Positions 36,249-43,285 of a DNA stretch of 64,000 bases are shown here, in pieces. The stretch's first letter is position 1, and every line of letters begins with the position of its first letter. The DNA lies in NCBI GenBank assembly GCA_900317325.1, contig ONGE01000015.1, positions 26,562 through 90,561 of the forward strand. The letters are read 5' to 3'. This stretch comes from an uncultured Prevotellaceae bacterium. GTDB taxonomy: Bacteria; Bacteroidota; Bacteroidia; Bacteroidales; Muribaculaceae. The position numbers were made by a program, and so were the translations under genes. Under the pieces are notes generated by a model. The model worked only from the letters and a program-made list of their open reading frames with translations, was not told the origin of the DNA and ran no database searches.

Positions 36249-38267
36249 TTACCAGATGATGGCGCGCTTCTCTTTGGGAATATACATCTTGTCACCGGGC
36301 TTGATGTTGAAAGCCTCATACCACTTGTCGATCATGGGCAGGGCAGCCATCACGCGCAGGTGGTTGGGTGAGTGAACGTCGCTGTTGACCAGGTTGGCGA
36401 TGTTCTCAGGGGTGCTGTTGCTAGCCCACACGCGTGCAAATGCCAGGAAGAAACGCTGTTCGGGGGTGAAACCATCGATGGTGGGCAGCGGTTCCACTTT
36501 CATGCGATCCTCAAAGGCGCGATAAGCGATTTTGAGTCCGCCGTTGTCGCTCACGTTCTCGCCCAGGGTCTTCTCACCGTTGACGTTGAGACCGGGCAAT
36601 GCTTCCTGCTGGCTGAACCAGTCGGCAAGAGCCTTGGTGCGCTGGTCATAGTTCGCCTTGTCCTCTTCGGTCCACCAGTTGGCCAGATTTCCCTCCTTGT
36701 CGAACTGGCAACCCTGATCGTCAAAGCCATGGGTCATCTCGTGGCCAATGACGGCACCGATAGCACCATAGTTACTGGCATAATCGGCCTCGGGATCAAA
36801 GAAGGGGGGCTGCAAAATGGCAGCGGGGAAGTTAATGCTGTTAAACATCGGATTATAGAAGGCGTTAACCGTCTGGGGCGAGCACGCCATCCTTGTCTTG
36901 TCCACGGGCTGGTGCCAATACTTGCGGATGGCAGCCTGGGTAACTTCTTGAGAGATACGGATGTAGTTCTCAATCAGGTTCTCGTTCTCGCGGATGTCGA
37001 TGTACTTTTCCATGTCTTCCCATTTGTCAGGATAGCCCACGTTGATGTACATGGCATGGAGTTTTTCTATAGCTTTGGCCTTGGTCTCCTCGCTCATCCA
37101 AGTGTTGTCCTTCAGGCGCTCCTCAAAGGCTTGCTGCAGGTCTTTGACGAGTTTCACTACTCGCTGCTTGCTGCTCTCGGGGAAATATTCCTGCACATAG
37201 AGTTTACCGATGCTCTCGCTCAGATAGCCACTGATCAAACCAACGGCACGCTTCCAGCGAGGCTGCTGCTCCTGAACGCCCGAAATGGTCTTGCTGGCTT
37301 CAAAGGCACGATCGGTGAAATCGTCTGAAAGGTAACCCGAACAAGTCTTTATCACTTGCAGTTCCATGTACGACTTCAGGTCTTCGATCGATGTATTGGC
37401 CAGAATATCCTCCACCTCATGCAGGGGCTCCAACTCACCCACGTTGATCATGTCGATGTCGGTGGGATAATGGACGGCATCACGATAGGCCACCCAATCG
37501 ATGCCGCTGAAGTCGTTGAGCAACTGCTCCCACGGCATGAAGTGAATGCTGGCGTAGGGGTCACGTTGGGCCACCTGATCCAGGGTCTTGACACCGATGC
37601 GTTGCTCGATGCTCCATTCGGCCTGCATCTTCTTCTCGGCCTCCTTGTCACTATAGCCCACCATCTTGAAGAAGTCCTTGTTCAGACTCTTGATGGCATC
37701 GACAACAACCTGCTGCTGCGCATTGGGATGGGCATAATACTCCTGAGGGAGCGATGCACCGCCATGACCGGCACTCATCATATACTCCGACGAGTTGAAG
37801 GGATTCATGCTCAGGCTGATGCCATAAGGCGCGGTGTTGAAACCCTTTGCCTCGAGTTCAAGCATCACTTTCATGAGATCCTTGCGGTTCTTGATGTCAC
37901 GCACCATCTTGAGATAAGGCAGGATGGGCTGATAACCCAGCTTGTTGCGCGTCACAGTGTCCATATACAAGCGGTAGAGGCTACCGATCTTCTGGCCGTC
38001 GGTGCCTTGCGGCATCTGCTTGCCGGCATACTCCATGATCAGCTCATTGATACGGTCATTGTTGAGTTCATACAGGTCGGTGAATGCACCGTTCTGCACA
38101 TGCTGCTTGTCCAGCGGGTTCTTCTCCAGCCAGGTGCCCACGGCATAGTGCCAGAAATCGTCACCGGGATTCACACTCAGGTCCATATTGGCCTTTCCTT
38201 CAAACGTCTGTGCCGCGCCGACTAAGCAAACAAGAGCCAGAGCAACGGCTAAAAAAATCTTTTTCAT
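36249..38267 (-). CDS. M13-family zinc metallopeptidase (neprilysin/PepO-like), copy 1
   Basis: The 672-residue protein has a signal peptide ending near residue 20. It contains the zinc motif HEMTH (His509, Glu510, His513) followed by GFDDQG, and the third ligand Glu570 in ENVSDNGG. The conserved NAFYNP and FPAAILQPPFFD segments precede the zinc site. The C-terminal end with IPKEKRAIIW is typical of M13 enzymes. Lack of a membrane anchor suggests a periplasmic oligopeptidase. It follows a sigma-factor/membrane-protein pair by 19 bases and is probably in that operon. A paralogue lies at 61643-63655. Confidence 0.95.
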   Translation of the reverse strand: MKKIFLAVALALVCLVGAAQTFEGKANMDLSVNPGDDFWHYAVGTWLEKNPLDKQHVQNGAFTDLYELNNDRINELIMEYAGKQMPQGTDGQKIGSLYRLYMDTVTRNKLGYQPILPYLKMVRDIKNRKDLMKVMLELEAKGFNTAPYGISLSMNPFNSSEYMMSAGHGGASLPQEYYAHPNAQQQVVVDAIKSLNKDFFKMVGYSDKEAEKKMQAEWSIEQRIGVKTLDQVAQRDPYASIHFMPWEQLLNDFSGIDWVAYRDAVHYPTDIDMINVGELEPLHEVEDILANTSIEDLKSYMELQVIKTCSGYLSDDFTDRAFEASKTISGVQEQQPRWKRAVGLISGYLSESIGKLYVQEYFPESSKQRVVKLVKDLQQAFEERLKDNTWMSEETKAKAIEKLHAMYINVGYPDKWEDMEKYIDIRENENLIENYIRISQEVTQAAIRKYWHQPVDKTRMACSPQTVNAFYNPMFNSINFPAAILQPPFFDPEADYASNYGAIGAVIGHEMTHGFDDQGCQFDKEGNLANWWTEEDKANYDQRTKALADWFSQQEALPGLNVNGEKTLGENVSDNGGLKIAYRAFEDRMKVEPLPTIDGFTPEQRFFLAFARVWASNSTPENIANLVNSDVHSPNHLRVMAALPMIDKWYEAFNIKPGDKMYIPKEKRAIIW

Positions 38268-38286
38268 TACTGTTCTTATTTAATAA

Positions 38287-38865
38287 TTAAACTTCTTCTA
38301 TCTGATCCAAAATGCTTTGGGCAGCATTGACGGCCTTGCAGTGATAGCGGTATCCGATCATTGCACCGATTGCAGCACCGATGATTACCGGCAGGAACAT
38401 CAGCCACGGGTTTGAACCCTCGGGGGCAAATTTCCAGCCCATCTCGTAGCAAGCCCACGAGAGCCAAGGGATGAGTAATGCCGGGGCTACATAATGTAAC
38501 CAGTTGTCGTAATGCTTCTTGAACGTTGCCATCACCCGTGCCACAGTAGCCAGGTCGGTGGTCATGAAATTCAGTTGTTCCACCGGGCGGTGGATCCAAT
38601 ACGTCGCCACGGCACAGAACACCATCATCAAGCAGGTTGCTATAGTGAAAGGCAAACTCCACACGTCGAGGAGCATCGAAAGGGGAATGATCAACAGACC
38701 GAATACGGCTGCTCCAATAACGGCGTTCTTGGTATAGTTGATATCCTTGGTCTTCATTTTCATGACCTCACGCAGCAATTGGTCGCTGACTATCTCCTGG
38801 TTGTCGAGATGTTCCTTCAAGACGGCCATCTGCTGGCGCATCTCAATGTAATCCAAATCTTCCAT
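38287..38865 (-). CDS. Membrane protein, likely partner (anti-sigma) of the adjacent ECF factor
   Basis: The 192-residue protein has a charged N-terminal helical part (about residues 1-45, EDLDYIEMRQQMAVLKEHLDNQEIVSDQLL) and four hydrophobic helices in two pairs (about 48-65, 72-90, 123-140, 155-172). It starts 2 bases after the sigma gene stop, so cotranscription is nearly certain. By position it is the candidate anti-sigma. No zinc-binding anti-sigma motif is present, and the family was not recognised beyond Bacteroidetes sigma-associated membrane proteins. Confidence 0.75.
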   Translation of the reverse strand: MEDLDYIEMRQQMAVLKEHLDNQEIVSDQLLREVMKMKTKDINYTKNAVIGAAVFGLLIIPLSMLLDVWSLPFTIATCLMMVFCAVATYWIHRPVEQLNFMTTDLATVARVMATFKKHYDNWLHYVAPALLIPWLSWACYEMGWKFAPEGSNPWLMFLPVIIGAAIGAMIGYRYHCKAVNAAQSILDQIEEV

Positions 38866-38867
38866 AC

Positions 38868-39344
38868 TTACATCTTTTTGAGTTGTTCTTTGATTCTGAA
38901 GAGTTTCACACCCACATTCTGTGCATTGATGCCAATGACGGCCCCAATCTCGTCATAGCTCAAGCCCTCGAGCCACATCATCACGATAGCCCTGTCGACA
39001 AGGGCCAGGCGGCTGATGCGCTCATGGAGCTGGCGAGCCTGTTTTGAGCTGGCGTCATCGTCCTCGAAGATGTTAGCGGTCATCGTCAGTGGCACACGCT
39101 CGCCTTCGCGCTTCTTCTTGCGCTGCTGATTGAGGCAGGTGTTCATGGCCACGCGATAAATCCACGTCGTTTCCTTGCTCTCGGCACGGAAACCGCCGAT
39201 ACCCTTCCAGATATTGATGAGCGTCTCCTGGAACAGGTCGTTGACCTCATCCTCGTCCTTGGAAAACATGTAGCACACGGTGTAGATGGTGCTCTTGTTT
39301 TCCCGCACCAGACGGGCAAATTTCTCTTCTTGTTGATTCATCAT
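38868..39344 (-). CDS. ECF-type RNA polymerase sigma factor
   Basis: The 158-residue protein shows region 2 with IYTVCYMFSKDEDEVNDLFQETLINIW and TTWIYRVAMNTCLNQQRKKK. Region 4 follows with ISRLALVDRAIVMMWLEGLSYDEIGAVIGINAQNVGVKLFRIKEQLKKM, as in Bacteroidetes ECF factors. The start may be 39344 or 39341 (tandem Met). It heads a three-gene operon with a membrane protein and an M13 peptidase. No clean TAnnTTTG element was found upstream; it may be self-regulated. The 181 bases to 39525 contain no gene. Confidence 0.9.
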   Translation of the reverse strand: MMNQQEEKFARLVRENKSTIYTVCYMFSKDEDEVNDLFQETLINIWKGIGGFRAESKETTWIYRVAMNTCLNQQRKKKREGERVPLTMTANIFEDDDASSKQARQLHERISRLALVDRAIVMMWLEGLSYDEIGAVIGINAQNVGVKLFRIKEQLKKM

Positions 39345-39525
39345 CGTTTTTGTTGTTTTGCCCGTTAGACGCAGTGTGCGACCAAAAAATTACAAAGAAT
39401 ACAACTTTTTTTCATAAAAAGATGCAAATAAGGGTCTCACCACCCTACTGTATCCACAATTAACTGACTAGCTAATATGCTGGATATCAGCTTACTATTT
39501 AAGAGTATTAATCATGTTTTGAAGT

Positions 39526-39615
39526 TCAACTAAACAAGTGCGGGATGGGTGATTTCATCCACAGTTCGAACACCTGGGCTCGTCCGGTGTCCTTAGGATT
39601 GACCTCCTGTTTCAT
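39526..39615 (-). pseudogene. Truncated copy of the CAT-like gene start (29 codons)
   Basis: From an ATG overlapping the stop of the flavin/zinc-ribbon gene (ATGA), 29 codons read MKQEVNPKDTGRAQVFELWM and then KSPIPHLFS. At least 19 of the first 25 residues equal the start of the CAT-like protein encoded at 40399-41016. The DNA is similar throughout (GGGTGATTTCATCCA on the plus strand in both). The rest of the gene is missing. It is a partial duplication or the remnant of a second CAT gene. Confidence 0.75.
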
Positions 39616-40337
39616 TCTATCACAAAGCTGCGGGGATAGTAATCGCTGTAGAAGCGGCCATCGGTTGCGGTGAACTTCAGCACGCAATAGTTGGGGTCTG
39701 TTACGCCGCCCGGATAGTATTCGGTGTCGCCATCCAGCCAAATCATCTGCTTGCTCTTGGCATCGGTCAGCACCTCCATGGTGCCGCGCAGCATCATGCC
39801 CTTAAACCCATCTGCATCGCAGAAGTAGATGGAAGCCTTGGGATTGGCTTTGTAATGTGCCACGCGCAGGGAGAAGGTGTTGGTCGTGAAGTAGAACGTT
39901 TTGATGCCCTCACGCACACGAGGCGACAGCATAGCCTTGGTGCAAGGGAAACCCTCCTGATCGACCGACGAGATAAAGGTGATGGGCAGTGTGTCGGCCA
40001 TCTTGGCAATCAGGTCTTTAACACCCGCCAGAGCAGGATTTTCAGGGATGGCGTCATTGATAGTCATCTCCTTGCGCCAACGCTTCAAGTGAGGGAAATA
40101 CATCTTCATCTGGCCGATGTACTCCTCCCTGGTAATGGGTTGCGGCAGGCCCTTGTTGACCTCGTCCACAAACTGGGCGCAATGCTCAATCATCTCCTCC
40201 ATGGTGCAGTCCTGCAAGAACTTGCCGTCCTTGTAGCAATAGATGCAATAGTCCTCATTCTTGCTGCCGTCGGCATTGGTGCCGAGCAGTTCCTGGGTGA
40301 GCGGCATGCCGCAGCTTTGACAAAATTTCTGTTCCAT
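39612..40337 (-). CDS. Zinc-ribbon plus pyridoxamine 5'-phosphate oxidase-like flavin protein
   Basis: The 241-residue protein opens with a putative zinc ribbon (FCQSCGMPL, then YCIYCYKDGKF; about residues 5-36) within a roughly 90-residue domain. A split-barrel flavin-binding domain follows (about 105-241), with LPITFISSVDQEGFPCTKAML and YFTTNTFSLRVAHYKANPKASIYF, as in general-stress-type PPOX proteins. The ribbon-PPOX fusion is found in anaerobes. The function is likely flavin- or heme-linked redox or stress related, not shown. A TATTTTTG promoter element lies 28 bases upstream. Confidence 0.85.
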   Translation of the reverse strand: MEQKFCQSCGMPLTQELLGTNADGSKNEDYCIYCYKDGKFLQDCTMEEMIEHCAQFVDEVNKGLPQPITREEYIGQMKMYFPHLKRWRKEMTINDAIPENPALAGVKDLIAKMADTLPITFISSVDQEGFPCTKAMLSPRVREGIKTFYFTTNTFSLRVAHYKANPKASIYFCDADGFKGMMLRGTMEVLTDAKSKQMIWLDGDTEYYPGGVTDPNYCVLKFTATDGRFYSDYYPRSFVIE

Positions 40338-40365
40338 ATTCTTTAGTTTTTATGTTTTAATTTAG

Positions 40366-40373
40366 CAAAAATA
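40366..40373 (-). promoter_or_regulatory. TAnnTTTG promoter element for the flavin/zinc-ribbon gene
   Basis: Minus-strand TATTTTTG, 28 bases upstream of the ATG at 40337. Confidence 0.6.
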
Positions 40374-40398
40374 GTCACGATGGTTCTATCCACCAAAT

Positions 40399-41016
40399 TT
40401 ATATGCTTTTAATGACATGTTGCAGTTCTTCTAAAAAATGTGCGGCGTGGCCGCCGTCCATCTGCGTGTGATGGAACTGGAAGGAAATGGGAAGGGAGAC
40501 TTTTAGCCACTTCTTGCGGTATCGGCCCCACATCACCATCGGGTTGCAGAACTGGTCGGTATATTGATTGACTATGCTGTCAAGTTCAGTCGCCGTCATG
40601 GCCGATGTTCCTATCACCATAGCATCATCAATAAAGGTGCTCTGACACGAACTGCTTGCCGACTGAGTCAACGCCGTATAGTCCCTGCTGAATTTCTCCA
40701 AGTCATCACAATAGGGGACATCGCAAGAGTTGATGCCCCCATTGCAGTTATTCACTATCACATTGACGGCTAAGCGGTCATACTTGTACAATTTCCCGTT
40801 CTGGGGCAACATGTAAAACTCCTCAATCCGTGATGCCGCCTTGCCGATGCACCAGCACAGGAACATGTTGAACTTGAGCCCGCGCCGCCGGCTCACCTTA
40901 TACAGCCGAGTCACGTCGAAGGTCTTGGTGAGCGTCACCATCGGCATGGGTGATTTCATCCATAACTCGAACGCCACCGCACGACTGGTATCCTTTGGAT
41001 TGATTTCGTGTTTCAT
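40399..41016 (-). CDS. Chloramphenicol acetyltransferase (CatA)-like protein
   Basis: A TTG-initiated frame opens at 41031, but the ATG at 41016 (MKHEINPKDTSRAVAFELW) matches the start of the related remnant downstream and is preferred (205 residues). The family's C-terminal motif is present: FQFHHTQMDGGHAAHFLEELQ contains the catalytic HHxxxDG. The Ser/Thr-rich strand and N-terminal NPKDTSRAxAF are also typical. Many gut Bacteroidales carry such CatA-like proteins whose natural substrate is not chloramphenicol, so resistance should not be assumed. It starts 25 bases after the BamE-like gene. Confidence 0.88.
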   Translation of the reverse strand: MKHEINPKDTSRAVAFELWMKSPMPMVTLTKTFDVTRLYKVSRRRGLKFNMFLCWCIGKAASRIEEFYMLPQNGKLYKYDRLAVNVIVNNCNGGINSCDVPYCDDLEKFSRDYTALTQSASSSCQSTFIDDAMVIGTSAMTATELDSIVNQYTDQFCNPMVMWGRYRKKWLKVSLPISFQFHHTQMDGGHAAHFLEELQHVIKSI

Positions 41017-41040
41017 CCGTTCTGTTTCCAATAGTTGTCA

Positions 41041-41370
41041 TCAATTGCGGCGATGGGGCGGGAATTCCTTGACGGTGTTGTAGGCAACCACCTTGCCTTC
41101 GTTGCCAAAGGTGACAACGAAGAGCATTTCCTCGGCGTCAATCACCTCACCGACCACCTTGCGGTAGCCCCACTGCTCACCTGTTTCATCGGCGTTCTTG
41201 AACAAGGGTTTCCCGAGCAAATGCTGGATGTCGCCCTTGTCCATTCCCAGTTCCACCTTATTAATCTTAGTGGTATCACGGGTAGCGATACAACTGTCTA
41301 AACCCAGATTTAACACGAGGACAAGCGCCACCGCTATGATTACCTCTTTCAATTTGATTATCGTTTTCAT
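41041..41370 (-). CDS. BamE/SmpA-like small lipoprotein
   Basis: With the start at 41370 (MKTIIKLKEVII; 41382 is a second option) the protein has 109 residues. A hydrophobic signal ends in a lipobox-like LDSC. The mature part has INKVELGMDKGDIQHLLGKPLF, the conserved Gly-Met...Leu-Gly-x-Pro pattern of BamE-type domains, then a two-stranded part with WGYRKVVGE and LFVVTFGNEGKV. It is probably an envelope lipoprotein, but a role in outer-membrane protein assembly is not shown. It follows the S41 gene by a few bases. Confidence 0.7.
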   Translation of the reverse strand: MKTIIKLKEVIIAVALVLVLNLGLDSCIATRDTTKINKVELGMDKGDIQHLLGKPLFKNADETGEQWGYRKVVGEVIDAEEMLFVVTFGNEGKVVAYNTVKEFPPHRRN

Positions 41371-41386
41371 TTTTTTGTTCATTTAA

Positions 41387-42517
41387 TTAGTTACCGTAAT
41401 TCTTGATGATATACTGCCAAGCCAGTTCCTTGTCATCCAAATTGATGACACAATCGGGTTCCATACAGGTGGCATCGACGGTGGCGGCATCGGGACGAGC
41501 AAAGTATTTACAGGATATGCTGCCCAATACCCCGGTGTTCGGGAGCCGATACGGCAGGATCTCGCCATAATGCGATGGCGAGAAAGTGGATGTCGTGCCG
41601 ATGATGGTGCCGATGTGATTGTCACGGGCCAGAGTCATGAGTATGCCTGCGCTACTGTAGGTCTTCGGCCCCATGACAAACACGACATTGCCCTCATAAA
41701 TCGCCGGTTGCTGGTATTCGGCAGGAATCTTGGGCGAGGGCATCTCATAGAGTTCGTCCTTGTGGCCGTCCTCCTCCCAGCGGGCCTTGACAGCGGCGAT
41801 TCTGGGATTATAGGCCGCCATGAGATTGGAAAAACGCAGATAGGTGGTATAATTCTCCAATTCTCCGATGGGATACAGGTGCTGGAGCAACGCGTCGCAG
41901 AGGCGGCTGCTGCCACCACCGTTGTACTGCGCATCCACGACCAGCGTCTTGATCTGCTTAGCATCCATCTCGGTGAACATGCCGTCCAAGAAAGCCTCGA
42001 AGGGGTTCTCGGGCATATCGACACATTGATTGAACTGCAGGTAGCATATACTCTCCTGCGGGAAAATGCGATAGTCGTAGAATGAGTCGTGACGGCTCAT
42101 GATGTGCTCCTTGTCGGCAGCTGCCGCGACCTCCGATTCTTGACTCTTTGCCATTCTGTTTTCTTGCAGGCGGGACAGCGTCGTGAGGTCGGTGTGCTTG
42201 TCGTGCAGGGGTCCCAGGACATCAATGAGGGCATCGACAAAGTCCTCATCGTTCTGAATGGTCCCGCACTGCTCAAGGAGTGCGTTTTTCTTGTTAAACC
42301 ACTCGGCACGTCGATCGGCCTTGATATAATAAGGATGGGTATCAGCCACCATATCCATGAAGAGGATCGCATCCTTCTGATACTTGTTGCCCGACTGATA
42401 TTCTGGCACGGTTTGATAAGCGGAATCGTCGAGGGCCTTGTATTGGCTCATATCCTGAGCCATCATGACCTGTAAGTACCCCAAGAGCAGAAAAAGGACA
42501 AAAATATATTTCTTCAT
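41387..42517 (-). CDS. Secreted S41-family (tail-specific) peptidase-like protein
   Basis: The 376-residue protein has a signal peptide. An N-terminal helical domain contains DTHPYY and LHDKHTDLTTL. The catalytic-like domain has TLVVDAQYNGGGSS, matching the 'D-x-R-x-N-x-G-G' strand of S41 peptidases with Arg replaced, and VFVMGPKTYSSAGILM, with Ser288-Ser289 at the nucleophile position. No PDZ domain was seen. A conserved Lys in the usual catalytic spacing is not obvious, so activity is uncertain. Confidence 0.78.
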   Translation of the reverse strand: MKKYIFVLFLLLGYLQVMMAQDMSQYKALDDSAYQTVPEYQSGNKYQKDAILFMDMVADTHPYYIKADRRAEWFNKKNALLEQCGTIQNDEDFVDALIDVLGPLHDKHTDLTTLSRLQENRMAKSQESEVAAAADKEHIMSRHDSFYDYRIFPQESICYLQFNQCVDMPENPFEAFLDGMFTEMDAKQIKTLVVDAQYNGGGSSRLCDALLQHLYPIGELENYTTYLRFSNLMAAYNPRIAAVKARWEEDGHKDELYEMPSPKIPAEYQQPAIYEGNVVFVMGPKTYSSAGILMTLARDNHIGTIIGTTSTFSPSHYGEILPYRLPNTGVLGSISCKYFARPDAATVDATCMEPDCVINLDDKELAWQYIIKNYGN

Positions 42518-42553
42518 TGTGTTCAGTTATATAGAATGATGATATAAGCTAAT

Positions 42554-43183
42554 TCACACCAATTGTCCTGGCAGGTGAAGTTTCACCTTTTTGGGGAAAG
42601 ACGCTTCATAGGCCTCGAAGGCGCCAGGGTTTTCATCGGCGACAAAGTAGCCCTTGGGAGGCTGGTAGGTTGCCTCGGTGACGCCGTTGCTTTCCAGCCA
42701 GCCGGGGATGAGTTCCTGAGCGAGAAAATAAGGCACCTCGGCATCACGGGGCTCGGCATGATAGTGAATCTTCAGCTTACTGGCCAGGTCAAAGCCCGCA
42801 TGGCGGTAGAAGTCGATGTTTCCCTCCATGCACAGGAAGCCGATGCCCAATTCGCGGGCCTTCTCCAAGGCATAGTTCAGTAACTTGAGGCCATAGCCCT
42901 TGCGCTTGTAATCGGGATGGATGCTGATGGGGCCGAAGGTCCATGAGGGCACCTTCGTGCCATCGTCGAGAACGAGTTGTGCCTTGGAAAACATGATGTG
43001 GCCGATGATGCGGTCGTCCTCTTCCATCACCAGATCCAGTTCGCGGACGAAATCGGGATTGCTGCGGTACTGGTTAAGCACATAGTGCTCGGTGCAGCCG
43101 GGACGATACACGTTCCAAAAAGCCTCGCGAGTGAGGTTCTCCACCTCACGGTAATCGCCGGGTTGTTCTAATCGAATCTTCAT
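42554..43183 (-). CDS. GNAT-family N-acetyltransferase
   Basis: The 209-residue protein has the GNAT core: MKIRLEQPGDYREVENLTREAF, GHIMFSKAQL, then FGPISIHPDYKRKGYGLKLLNYAL with the acetyl-CoA pyrophosphate loop RKGYGLKL, and a strand with IGFLCMEGNIDFYRHAGF. It is like YhbS-type GNATs. The C-terminal 60 residues extend beyond the core. The substrate is unknown. The region upstream (43184-43285) is filled with 9-bp and 7-bp period repeats. Confidence 0.9.
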   Translation of the reverse strand: MKIRLEQPGDYREVENLTREAFWNVYRPGCTEHYVLNQYRSNPDFVRELDLVMEEDDRIIGHIMFSKAQLVLDDGTKVPSWTFGPISIHPDYKRKGYGLKLLNYALEKARELGIGFLCMEGNIDFYRHAGFDLASKLKIHYHAEPRDAEVPYFLAQELIPGWLESNGVTEATYQPPKGYFVADENPGAFEAYEASFPKKVKLHLPGQLV

Positions 43184-43210
43184 TGTTCTTATTCATTGAT
43201 TTTACATTAG

Positions 43211-43281
43211 GGTCCTTAAAGTCCTTAAGGTCCTTAAAGACCCTAACTCCCAATTCCTAATTCCTAATTCCTAATTCCTAA
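43211..43281. repeat. Tandem intergenic repeats, 9-bp then 7-bp period
   Basis: Four 9-base units (GGTCCTTAA, AGTCCTTAA, GGTCCTTAA, AGACCCTAA; 43211-43246) are followed by CTCCCAA and four exact copies of TTCCTAA (43254-43281). The 9-base part can fold into an imperfect hairpin. It lies after the TonB-type receptor gene and before the GNAT gene, both on the minus strand. Confidence 0.85.
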
Positions 43282-43285
43282 CTCA

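Noticed and set aside
39526-39741. 71-codon frame starting upstream of the CAT remnant
   Set aside because: Its first 42 codons lie out of frame within the flavin/zinc-ribbon gene and are meaningless; only the last 29 codons resemble a protein.
40399-41016. Calling this a chloramphenicol-resistance determinant
   Set aside because: The catalytic motif fits CatA, but many Bacteroidales homologues have unknown natural substrates and no mobile or resistance context is present.
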